The translations under genes and the position numbers were made by a program. Shown here one piece after another: positions 22,137 to 32,993 of a DNA stretch of 64,000 nt. This DNA comes from Nomia melanderi (lineage: Eukaryota; Arthropoda; Insecta; Hymenoptera; Halictidae), in contig NW_027475130.1 of assembly GCF_051020985.1 (NCBI RefSeq), positions 12,232,001 through 12,296,000 on the forward strand. The letters are read 5' to 3'. The notes below the pieces were generated by a model, which saw nothing but the letters and a program-made list of their open reading frames with translations, ran no database searches and was not told the DNA's origin. The stretch's first letter is position 1, and each line of letters opens with the position of its first letter.

Positions 22137-25100
22137 CACCCGAGATATCACCAGATATATATTGGATTTTTCCCTTACCCTGAGTGTCCGGCCCCATGAG
22201 ACGGTGGTTTTCTCGGCCCCTGGTGGTCCTAGGTCGTTCCCGCTGCACAGATGCATGCGGCAGGGCCTCCTGCAGATAATTCCCTTTGGCTTATTGCGCT
22301 ATCTTTAATAGCACCCGAGATATCACCAGATATATATTGGATTTTCCCCTGACCCTGAGTGTCCGCCCCATGAGACTGTGGTTTTCTCGGCCCCTGGTGG
22401 TCCGAGGTCGTTCCCGCTGCACAGATTCCTGCGCCAGGGCCTCCTACAAACAATGCACTTTGATTTATTGCGCTATCTGTAATAGCACCCGAGATATCAC
22501 CAGATATATATTGGATTTTTCCCTGACCCTGAGTGTCCGGCCCCATGAGACTGTTGTTTTTTCGACCCCTGGTGGTCCGAGGTCGTTACCGTTGGACAGA
22601 TTCATGCGCCAGGGCCTCCTGCAGATAATTCACTTTGGTTTATTGCGCTATCTCTAATAGCACCCGAGATATCAACAGATATATACTGGATTTTCCCCTG
22701 ACCCTGAGTGTCCGGCCCCATGAGACTGTGGTTTTTTCGGCCCCTGGTGGTCCGAGGTCGTTGCCGCTTCACAGATTCATGCGCCAGGGCCTCCTACAGA
22801 CAATGCACTTTGACTTATTGCGCTATCTGTAATAGCACCCGAGATATCACCAGATATATATTGGATTTTTCCCTGACCCTGAGTGTCCGGCCCCATGAGA
22901 CTGCGGTTTTCTCGGCCCCTGGTGGTCCGAGGTCGTTGCCGCTTCACAGATTCATGCGCCAGGGCCTCCTACAGACAATGCACTTTGACTTATTGCGCTA
23001 TCTGTAATAGCACCCGAGATATCACCAGATATATATTGGATTTTTCCCTGACCCTGAGTGTCCGGCCCCATGAGACGGTGGTTTTCTCGGCCCCTGGTGG
23101 TCCGAGGTCGTTCCCGCTGCACAGATTCATGCGCCAGGGCCTCCTGCAGATAATTCACTTTGGTTTATTGCGCTATCTCTAATAGCGCCCGGGATATCAA
23201 CAGATATATATTGGATTTTTCCCTGACCCTGAGTGTCTGGCCCCATGAGACTGCGGTTTTCTCGGCTCCTGGTGGTCCGAGGTCGTTCCCGCTGCACACA
23301 TTCATGCGCCAGGGCCTCCTGCAGATAATTCACTATCATTTATTGCGCTATCTCTAATAGCACCCGAGATATCACCAGATATATATTGGATTTTCCCCTG
23401 ACCCTGAGTGTCCGGCCCCATGAGACTGTGGTTTTCTCGGCCCCTGGTGGTCCGAGGTCGTTCCCGCTGCCCAGCTTCAGGCGCCAGGGCCTCCTGCAGA
23501 TAACTCACTTTGGTTTATTGCGCTATCTCTAATAGCACCCAAGATATCAGCAGATATATATTGGATTTTTCCCTGACCCTGAGTGTCCGGCCCCATGAGA
23601 CGGTTGTTGTCTCGGCCCCTGGTGGTCCGAGGTCGTTCCCGTTGCACAGATTCTTGCGCCAGGGCCTCCTGCAGATAATTCACTTTGGTTTATTGCGCTA
23701 TCTCTAATAGCACCCGAGATATCACCAGATATATATTGGATTTTTCCCTGACCCTGAGTGTCCGGCCCCATGAGACGGTGGTTTTCTCGGCCGCTGGTGG
23801 TCCGAGGTCGTTCCCGCTGGCCAGATTCATGCGCCAGGGCCTCCTACAGACAATGCACTATGATTTATTTCGCTATCTGTAATAGCACCCGAGATATCAC
23901 CACATATATATTGGATTTTTCGCTGACCCAGAGTGTCCGGCCCCATGAGACGGTGGTTTTCTCGGCCCCTGGTGGCCCGCGGTCGTTCCCGCTGCACAGA
24001 TTCATGCGCCAGGGCCTCCTGCAGATAATTCACTTTCGTTTATTGCGCTATCTCTAATAGCACCCGAGATATCACCAGATATATATTGGATTTTTCCCTT
24101 ACCCTGAGTGTCCGGCCCCATGAGACTGCGGTTTTCTCGGCCCCTGGTGGTCCGAGGTCGTTCCCGCTGCACACATTCATGCGCCAGGGCCTCCTGCAGA
24201 TAATTCACTTTAGTTTATTGCGCTATCTCTAATAGCACCCAAGATATCACCAGATATATATTGAATTTTCCCCAGACCCTGAGTGTCCGGCCGCATGAGA
24301 CTGTAGTTTTATCGGCCCCTGGTGGTCCGAGGTCGATCCCGCTGCACAGATTCATGCGCCAGGGCCTCCTGCAGATAATTCACTTTCGTTTATTGCGCTA
24401 TCTCTAATAGCACCCGAGATATCACCAGATATATATTGGATTTTTCCCTTACCCTGAGTGTCCGGCCCCATGAGACGGTGGTTTTCTCGGTCCCTGGTGG
24501 TCCTAGGTCGTTCCCGCTGCACAGATTCATGCGCCAGGGCCTCCTACAGACAATGCACTTTGATTTATTGCTCTATCTGTAATAGCACCCGAGATATCAC
24601 CAGATATATATTGGATTTTCCCCTGACCCTGAGTGTCCGGCCCCATGAGACTGTGGTTTTCACGGCCCCTGGTGGTCCGAGGTCGTTCCCGCTGCACAGA
24701 TTCATGCGCCAGGGCCTCCTACAGACAATGCACTTTGATTTATTGCGCTATCTGTAATAGCACCCGAGATATCACCAGATATATATTGTATTTTTCCCTG
24801 ACCCTGAGTGTCCGTCCCCATGAGACTGTGGTTTTTTCGGCCCCTGGTGGTCCGAGGTCGTTCCCGTTGAACAGATTCATGCGCCAGGGCCTCCTGCAGA
24901 TAACTCACTTTGGTTTATTGCGCTATCTCTAATAGCACCCAAGATATCACCAGATATATATTGAATTTTTTCCTGACCCTGAGTGTCCGGCCCCATGAGA
25001 CTGTGGTTTTCTCGGCCCCTGGTGGTCCGAGGTCGTTCCCGCTGCACAGATTCATGCGCCAGGGCCTCCTACAGACAATGCACTTTGATTTATTGCGCTA

Positions 25101-25310
25101 TCTGTAATAGCACCCAAGATATCACCAGATAAATATTGGATTTTCCCCTGACCCTGAGTGTCCGGCCCCATGAGACGGTGGTTTTCTCGGCCCCTGATGG
25201 TCCGAGGTCGTTCCCGCTGTCCACATTTATGCGCCAGGGCCTCCTACAGACAATGCAATTTGATTTATTGCGCTATCTGTAATAGCACCCGAGATATCAC
25301 CAGATATATA
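22066..25310 (+). repeat. Block F copy 1, about 18.5 monomers
   Basis: A 3.2 kb segment repeated at 45,169-48,413 at a constant spacing of 23,103 bp. It includes block G copy 3 and a 174-bp monomer near 22,363 where GTCCGCCCC lacks one G. It also holds a CTACAAACAATG unit, GTTGAACAG with CCGTCCCCATG, and GCTGTCCACATTTATG near 25,218. Confidence 0.85.
22515..24110 (+). repeat. Block G copy 3 (inside block F copy 1)
   Basis: Spacing from copy 1 is 12,250 bp (70 monomers). It shares the GTTACCGTTGGACAG start and the marker order, but reads GAGTGTCCGG where copies 1 and 2 read GAGTGGCCGG, and GATATCAGCAG near 23,545. Confidence 0.85.
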
Positions 25311-25649
25311 TTGGATTTTTCACTGACCCTGAGTGTCCTGCCCCATGAGACGGTGGTTTTCTCGGCCCCTGGTGTTCCGAGGTCGTTCCCGCTGCACAGA
25401 TTCATGCGCCAGGGCCTCCTACAGACAATGCACTTTGATTTATTGCGCTATCTCTAATAGCGCCCGAGATATCACCAGATATATATTGGATTTTTCCCTG
25501 ACCCTGAGTGTCCGGCCCCATGAGACTGCGGTTTTCTCGGCCCCTGGTGGTCCGAGGTCGTTCCCGCTGCACAGATTCATGCGCCAGGGCCTCCTGCAGA
25601 CAATTCACTTTGGTTTATTGCGCTATCTCTAATAGCACCCGAGATATCA

Positions 25650-25985
25650 CCAGATATATATTGGATTTTTCACTGACCCTGAGCGTCCGGCCCCATGAGA
25701 CGGTCGTTTTCTCGGCCCCTGGTGGTCCGAGAACGTTCCCGCTGCAGAGGTTCATGCGCCAGCGTCTCCTACAGACAATGCACTTTGATTTATTGCGCTA
25801 TCTGTAATAGCACCCGAGATATCACCAGATATATATTGGATTTTTCACTGACCCTGAGTGTCCTGCCCCATGGGACGGTGGTTTTCTCGGCCCCTGGTGT
25901 TCCGAGGTCGTTCCCGCTGCACAGATTCATGCGCCAGGGCCTCCTACAGACAATGCACTTTGATTTATTGCGCTATCTCTAATAG
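25650..25985 (+). repeat. Two-monomer segment repeated 700 bp later, copy 1
   Basis: Units with TTTTTCACTGACC, GAGCGTCCGG, CCGAGAACGTTCC and GTCCTGCCCCATGGGAC recur at a spacing of exactly 700 bp (4 monomers). GCTGCAGAGG at about 25,743 marks this copy. Confidence 0.78.
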
Positions 25986-26167
25986 CACCCGAGATATCAC
26001 CAGATATATATTGGATTTTTCCCCGACCCTGAGTGTCCGGCCCCATGAGACGGTGGTTTTCTCGGCCGCTGGTGGTCCGAGGTCGTTCCCGCTGGCCAGA
26101 TTCATGCGCCAGGGCCTCCTACAGACAATGCACTATGATTTATTGCGCTATCTGTAATAGCACCCGA

Positions 26168-26342
26168 GATATCACCAGATCTATATTGGATTTTCCCCTG
26201 ACCCTGAGTATCCGGCCCCATGAGACTGTGGTTTTCTCGGCCCCTGGTGGTCCGAGGTCGTTCCCGTTGCACAGATTCATGCGCCAGGGCCTCCTGCAGA
26301 TAATTCACTTTGGTTTATTGCGCTATCTCTAATAGCACCCGA
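26168..26342 (+). repeat. Representative class B monomer (CTGCAG type) with a BglII variant
   Basis: Class B carries G129, T134, T138, G146 and C162. These read CTGCAGATAATTCAC, then TTTGGTTTATT, then CTCTAATAG, so a PstI site (CTGCAG) marks the class. This unit also has the CAGATCTATATTGG variant (AGATCT) linked to GAGTATCCGG. That linked pair recurs near 0.97, 1.85, 4.82, 12.5, 15.5, 17.1, 29.1 and 63.8 kb, in units of both classes. The two markers behave as an inherited haplotype. Confidence 0.85.
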
Positions 26343-26349
26343 GATATCA

Positions 26350-26685
26350 CCAGATATATATTGGATTTTTCACTGACCCTGAGCGTCCGGCCCCATGAGA
26401 CGGTCGTTTTCTCGGCCCCTGGTGGTCCGAGAACGTTCCCGCTGCACAGGTTCATGCGCCAGCGTCTCCTACAGACAATGCACTTTGATTTATTGCGCTA
26501 TCTGTAATAGCACCCGAGATATCACCAGATATATATTGGATTTTTCACTGACCCTGAGTGTCCTGCCCCATGGGACGGTGGTTTTCTCGGCCCCTGGTGT
26601 TCCGAGGTCGTTCCCGCTGCACAGATTCATGCGCCAGGGCCTCCTACAGACAATGCACTTTGATTTATTGCGCTATCTCTAATAG
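26350..26685 (+). repeat. Two-monomer segment repeated, copy 2
   Basis: Partner of 25,650-25,985, with GCTGCACAGG instead of GCTGCAGAGG. The same pair also appears near 48.9-49.2 kb with the GCAGAGG form, so that distant copy derives from copy 1. Confidence 0.78.
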
Positions 26686-29555
26686 CGCCCGAGATATCAC
26701 CAGATATATATTGGATTTTTCCCTGACCCTGAGTGTCCGGCCCCATGAGACTGCGGTTTTCTCGGCCCCTGGTGGTCCGTGGTCGTTCCCGCTGCACAGA
26801 TTCATGCGCCAGGGCCTCCTGCAGACAATTCACTTTGGTTTATTGCGCTATCTCTAATAGCGCCCGAGATATCACCAGATATATATTGGATTTTTCCCTG
26901 ACCGTGAGTGTCCGGCCCCATGAGACTGCGGTTTTCTCGGACCCTGGTGGTCCGAGGTTGTTCCCGCTGCACAGATTCATGCGCCAGGGCCTCCTACAGA
27001 CAATGCACTTTGATTTATTGCTCTATCTGTAATAGCACCCGAGATATCACCAGATCTATATTGGATTTTCCCCTGACCCTGAGTGTCCGGCCCCATGAGA
27101 CTGTGGTTTTCTCGGCCCCTGGTGGTCCGGGGTCGTTCCCGTTGCACAGATTCATGCGCCAGGGCCTCCTGCAGATAATTCACCTTGGTTTATTGCGCTA
27201 TCTCTAATAGCACCCGAGATATCACCAGATATATATTGGATTTTCCCCTGACCCTGAGTGTGCGGCACCATGAGACTGTAGTTTTCTCGGCCCCTGGTGG
27301 TCCTAGGTCGTTCCCGCTGCACAGATTCATGCACCAGGGCCTCCTACAGACAATGCACTTTGATTTATTGCTCTATCTGTAATAGCACCCGAGATATCAC
27401 CAGATATATATTGGATTTTCCCCTGACCCTGAGTGTCCGGCCCCATGAGACTGCGGTTTTCTCGGCCCCTGGTGGTCCGAGGTCGTTCCCGCTGCACAGA
27501 TTCATGCGCCAGGGCCTCCTGCAGTTAATTCACTTTGGTTTATTGCGCTATCTCTAATAGCACCCAAGATATCACCAGATATATATTGAATTTTTCCCTG
27601 ACCCTGTGTGTCCGGCCCCATGAGACTGTGGTTTTCTCGGCCCCTGGTGGTCCGATGTCGTTCCCCTTGCACAGATTCATGCGCCAGAGCCTCCTGCAGA
27701 TAATTCACTTTGATTTATTGCGCTATCTGTAATAGCACCCGAGATATCACCAGATAGATATTGGATTTTTCACTGACCCTAAGTGTCCGGCCCCTCGGGA
27801 CGGTGGTTTTCTCGGCCCCTGGTGGCCCGAGGTCGTTCCCGCTGCACAGATTCATGCGCCAGGGCCTCCTACAGACAATGCACTTTGATTTATTGCTCTA
27901 TCTGTAATAGCACCCGAGATATCACCAGATATATATTGGATTTTCCCCTGACCCTGAGTGTCCGGCCCCATGAGACTGCGGTTTTCTCGGCCCCTGGTGG
28001 TCCGAGGTCGTTCCCGCTGCACACATTCATGCGCCAGGGCCTCCTGCAGACAATTCACTTTGTTTTATTGCGCTATCTCTAATAGCACCAGAGATATCAC
28101 CAGATATATATTGGATTTTCCCCTGACCCTGAGTGTCCGGCCCCTTGAGACTGTCGTTTTCTCGGCCCCTGGTGGTCCGAGGTCGTTCCCGTTGCACAGA
28201 TTCATGCGCCAGGGCCTCCTGCAGATAATTCACCTTGGTTTATTGCGCTATCTCTAATAGCACCCGAGATATCACCAGATATATATTGGATTTTCCCCTG
28301 ACCCTGAGTGTCCGGCCCCTTGAGACTGTCGTTTTCTCGGCCCCTGGTGGTCCTAGGTCGTTCCCGCTGCACAGCTTCAGGCGCCAGGGCCTCCTGCAGA
28401 TAACTCACTTTGGTTTATTGCGCTATCTCTAATAGCACCCGAGATATCACCAGATATATATTGGATTTTTCCCTGACCCTGAGTGTCCGGCCCCATGAGA
28501 CGGTGCTTTTCTTGGCCCCTGGTGGTCCGAGGTCGTTCCCGCTGCACAGATTCATGCGCCAGGGCCTCCTGCAGATAATTCACTTTGGTTTATTGCGCTA
28601 TCTCTAATAGCGCCCGAGATATCAACAGATATATATTGGATTTTTCCCTGACCCTGAGTGTCCGGCCCCATGAGACTGCGGTTTTCTCGGCCCCTGGTGG
28701 TCCGAGGTCGTTCCCGCTGCACACATTCATGCGCCAGGGCCTCCTGCAGATAATTCACAATGGTTTATTGTGCTATCTCTAATAGCACCCGAGATATCAC
28801 CAGATATAAACTGGATTTTCCCCTGACCCTGAGTGTCCGGCCCCATGAGACTGTGGTTTTCTCGGCCCCTGGTGGTCCGAGGTCGTTGCCGCTTCACAGA
28901 TTCATGCGCCAGGGCCTCCTACAGACAATGCACTTTGACTTATTGCGCTATCTGTAATAGCACCCGAGATATCACCAGATATATATTGGATTTTTCCCCG
29001 ACCCTGAGTGTCCGGCCCCATGAGACGGTGGTTTTCTCGGCCCCTGGTGGTCCGAGGTCGTTCCCTCTGCACAGATTCATGCGCCAGGGCCTCCTACAGA
29101 CAATGCACTATGATTTATTGCGCTATCTGTAATAGCACCCGTGATATCACCAGATCTATATTGGATTTTCACCTGACCCTGAGTATCCGGCCCCATGAGA
29201 CTGTGGTTTTCTCGGCCCCTGGTGGTCCGAGGTCGTTCCCGTTGCACAGATTCATGCGCCAGGGCCTCCTGCAGATAATTCACTTTGGTTTATTGCGCTA
29301 TCTCTAATAGCACCCGAGATATCACCAGATATATATTGGATTTTTCACTGACCCTGAGCGTCCGGCCCCATGAGACGGTCGTTTTCTCGGCCCCTGGTGG
29401 TCCGAGAACGTTCCCGCTGAACAGGTTCATGCGCCAGCGTCTCCTACAGACAATGCACTTTGATTTATTGCGCTATCTCTAATAGCACCCGAGATATCAC
29501 CAGATCTATATTGGATTTTCCCCTGACCCTGAGTGTCCGGCCCCATGAGACGGTC
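26686..29555 (+). repeat. Mixed monomer region before the long blocks
   Basis: About 16 monomers with piecemeal similarity: 27,535-27,860 to 8,109-8,435 (spacing 19,426 bp), 27,185-27,380 to 36,112-36,310 (spacing 8,927 bp), and 28,585-28,760 to the GATATCAACAG units near 9.3 and 19.1 kb. The CCCCTTGAGACTGTCG unit occurs twice in succession near 28.1 and 28.3 kb. I saw no indels. Confidence 0.7.
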
Positions 29556-31424
29556 GTTTTCTCGGCCCCTGGTGGTCCGAGGTCGTTCCCGCTGCACACA
29601 TTCATGCGCCCGGGCCTCCTGCAGACAATTCACTTTGTTTTATTGCGCTATCTCTAATAGCACCCGAGATATCACCAGATATATATTGGATTTTTCCCCG
29701 ACCCTGAGTGTCCAGCCCCATGAGACGGTGGTTTTCTCGGCCGCTGGTGGTCCGAGGTCGTACCCGCTGGCCAGATTCATGCGCCAGGGCCTCCTACAGA
29801 CAATGCACTATGATTTATTGCGCTATCTGTAATAGCACCCGAGATATCACCAGATATATATTGGATTTTCCCCTGACCCTGAGTGTCCGGCCCCATGAGA
29901 CTGTGGTTTTTTCGGCCCCTGGTGGTCCGAGGTCGTTCCCGCTGCACAGATTCATGCGCCAGGGCCTCCTACAGACAATGCACATTGATTTATTGCGCTA
30001 TCTGTAATAGCACCCGAGATATCACCAGATATATATTGGATTTTACCCTGACCCTGAGTGTCCGGCCCCATGAGACGGTGGTTGTCTCGGCCCCTGGTGG
30101 TTCGAGGTCGTTCCTGCTGCACAGACTCATTCGCCTGTGCCTCCTACAGACAATGCACTTTGATTTATCGCGCTATCTGTAATAGCACCCGAGATATCAC
30201 CAGATATATATTGGATTTTTCCTCGACCCTGAGTGTCTGGCCCCATGAGACGGTGGTTTTCTCGGCCTCTTGTGGTCAGAGGTCGTTCCCGCTGCACAGA
30301 TTCATGCGCCAGGGCCTCCTACAGACAATGCACTTTGATTTATTGCGCTATCTGTAATAGCACCCGAGATATCACCAGATATATATTGGATTTTCCCCTG
30401 ACCCTGAGTGTCCGGCTCCATGAGACTGTGGTTTTCTCGGCCCCTGGTGGTCCGAGGTCGTTCCCGCTGCACAGATTCATGCGCCAGGGCCTCCTGCAGA
30501 TAATTCACTTTGGTTTATTGCGCTATCTGTAATAGCACCCGAGATATCACCAGATATATATTGGATTTTCCCCTGACCCTGAGTGTCCGGCTCCATGAGA
30601 CTGTGGTTTTCTCGGCCCCTGGTGGTCCGAGGTCGTTCCCGCTGCACAGATTCATGCGCCAGGGCCTCCTGCAGATAATTCACTTTGATTTATTGCGCTA
30701 TCTGTAATAGCACCCGAGATATCACCAGATATATATTGGATTTTCCCCTGACCCTGAGTGTCCGGCGCCATGAGACGGTGGTTTTCTCGGCCCCTGGTGG
30801 TCCGAGGTCGTTCCCTCTGCACAGATTCATGCGCCAGGGCCTCCTACAGACAATGCACTTTGATTTATTGTGCTATCTGTAATATAACCCGAGATATCAC
30901 CAGATATATATTGGATTTTTCCCTGACCCTGAGTGTCCGGCCCCATGAGACGGTTGTTGTCTCGGCCCCTGGTGGTCCGAAATCGTTCCCTCTGCACAGA
31001 TTCATGCGCCAGGGCCTCCTACAGACAATGCACTTTGATTTATTGTGCTATCTGTAATATAACCCGAGATATCACCAGATATATATTGGATTTTTCCCTG
31101 ACCCTGAGTGTCCGGCCCCATGAGACGGTTGTTGTCTCGGCCCCTGGTGGTCCGAGGTCGTTCCCGCTGCACAGATTCTTGCGCCAGGGCCTCCTGCAGA
31201 TAATTCACTTTGGTTTATTACGCTATCTCTAATACCACCCAAGATATCACCAGATATATATTGGATTTTTCCCTGATCCTGAGTGTCCGGCCCCATGAGA
31301 CTGTGGATTTTTCGGCCCCTGGTGGTCCGAGGTCGTTCCCGTTGCACAGATTCATGCGCCAGGGCCTCCTGCAGATAATTCACTTTGATTTATTGCGCTA
31401 TATCTAATAGCACCCAAGATATCA

Positions 31425-31445
31425 CCAGATATATATATTGGATTT
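31425..31445 (+). other. Two-base AT insertion marker, repeated in each D copy
   Basis: CAGATATATATATTGG has one more AT than the usual CAGATATATATTGG. Equivalents lie near 38,258, 51,034 and 55,586. It lies in the TA run, consistent with slippage that happened once before the block was copied. Confidence 0.88.
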
Positions 31446-32818
31446 TCCCCTGACCCTGAGTGTCCGGCCCCACTAGACTGTGGTTTTCTCGGCCCCTGGT
31501 GGTCCGAGGTCGTTCCCGCTGCCCAGATTCATGCGCCAGGGCCTCCTACAGACAATGCACTTTGATTTATAGCGCTATCTGTAATAGCACCCGAGATATC
31601 ACCAGATATATATTGGATTTTTGCCTGACCCTGAGATCTCGGCCCCATGAGACTGTGGTTCTCTCGGCCCTGGTGGTCCGAGGTCGTTCCCGCTGCACAG
31701 ATTCATGCGTCAGGGCCTCCTGCAGACAATGCACTTTGATTTATCGCGATATCTCTAATGGTACCCGATATATCACCAGATATATATTGGATTATCCCCT
31801 GACCCTGAGTGTCCGGCTCCATGAGACTGTGGTTTTCTCGGCCCCTGGTGGTCCGAGGTCGTTCCCGCTGCACAGATTCATGCGCCAGGGCCTCCTACAG
31901 ACAATGCGCTTAGATTTATTGCGCTATCTGTAATAGCACCCGAGATATCACCAGATATATATTGTATTTTACCCTGACCATGAGTGTCCGGCCCCATGAG
32001 ACTGTGGTTTTTTCGGCCCCTGATGGTCCGAGGTCGTTCCCGCTGCACAGATTCATGCGCCAGGGCCTCCTACAGACAATGCACTTTGATTTATTGCGCT
32101 ATCTGTAATAGCACCCGAGATATCACCAGATATATATTGGATTTTCCCCTGACCCTGAGTGTCCGACCCCATGAGACTGTGGTTGTCTCGGCCCCTGGAG
32201 GTCCGAGGACGTTCCCGCTGCACAGATTCATGCGCCAGGGCCTCCTGCAGATTATTCACTTTGGTTAATTGTGCTATCTGTAATAGCACCCGAGATATCA
32301 CCAGATATATACTGGATTTTTCACTGACCCTGAGTGTCCGGCTCCATGAGACTGTGGTTTTCTCGGCCCCTGGTGGTCCGAGGTCGTTCCCGCTGCACAG
32401 ATTCATGCGCCAGGGCCTCCTGCAGATAATTCACTTTGATTTATTGCGCTATCTGTAATAGCACCCGAGATATCACCAGATATATATTGGATTTTCCCCT
32501 GACCCTGAGGGTCCGGCGCCATGAGACGGTGGTTTTCTCGGCCCCTGGTGGTCCGAGGTCATTCCCTCTGCACAGATTCATGCGCCAGGGCCTCCTACAG
32601 ACAATGCACTTTGATTTATTGTGCTATCTGTAATATAACCCGAGATATCACCAGATATATATTGGATTTTTCGCTGACCCAGAGTGTCCGGCCCCATGAA
32701 ACGGTGGTTTTCTCGGCCCCTGGTGGTCCGAGGTCGTTCCCGATGCACAGATGCATGCGCCAGGGCCTCCTGCAGATAATTCACTTTGGTTTATCGCGCT
32801 ATCTCTAATAGCACCCGA

Positions 32819-32993
32819 GATATCACCAGATATATATTGGATTTTTCCTCGACCCTGAGTGTCCGGCCCCATGTATCGGTAGTTTTCTCGGCCCCTGGTG
32901 ATCCGAGGTCGTTCCCGCTGAACAGATTCATTCGCAAGGGCCTCCTGCAGACAATGCTCTTTGATTTATTGCGCTATCGGCAATAGCACCCGA
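32819..32993 (+). repeat. Diverged monomer (TATCGGTAG type), D copy 1
   Basis: CATGTATCGGTAGTTTTC replaces CATGAGACTGTGGTTTTC, with TTTTTCCTCGACC, GGTGATCCGAGG, GCTGAACAG, TTCATTCGCAAGG and CTATCGGCAATAGC. The next unit (from 32,994) also departs, with GATATCGGCAGGTATAT and CCCTGTCCC. The length is unchanged. It looks intermediate between the common monomer and the type at 42,797. Confidence 0.85.

Noticed and set aside
31460..31933. 157-codon open frame on the plus strand (also at 38,287, 51,063 and 55,614)
   Set aside because: It exists because one monomer here lacks a base (TCGGCCCTGG), which shifts the reading frame past the usual TAATAG stop. The amino-acid pattern is the repeat read through nearly three monomers. 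It has no start context, codon bias or domain, and is carried passively by the D blocks.
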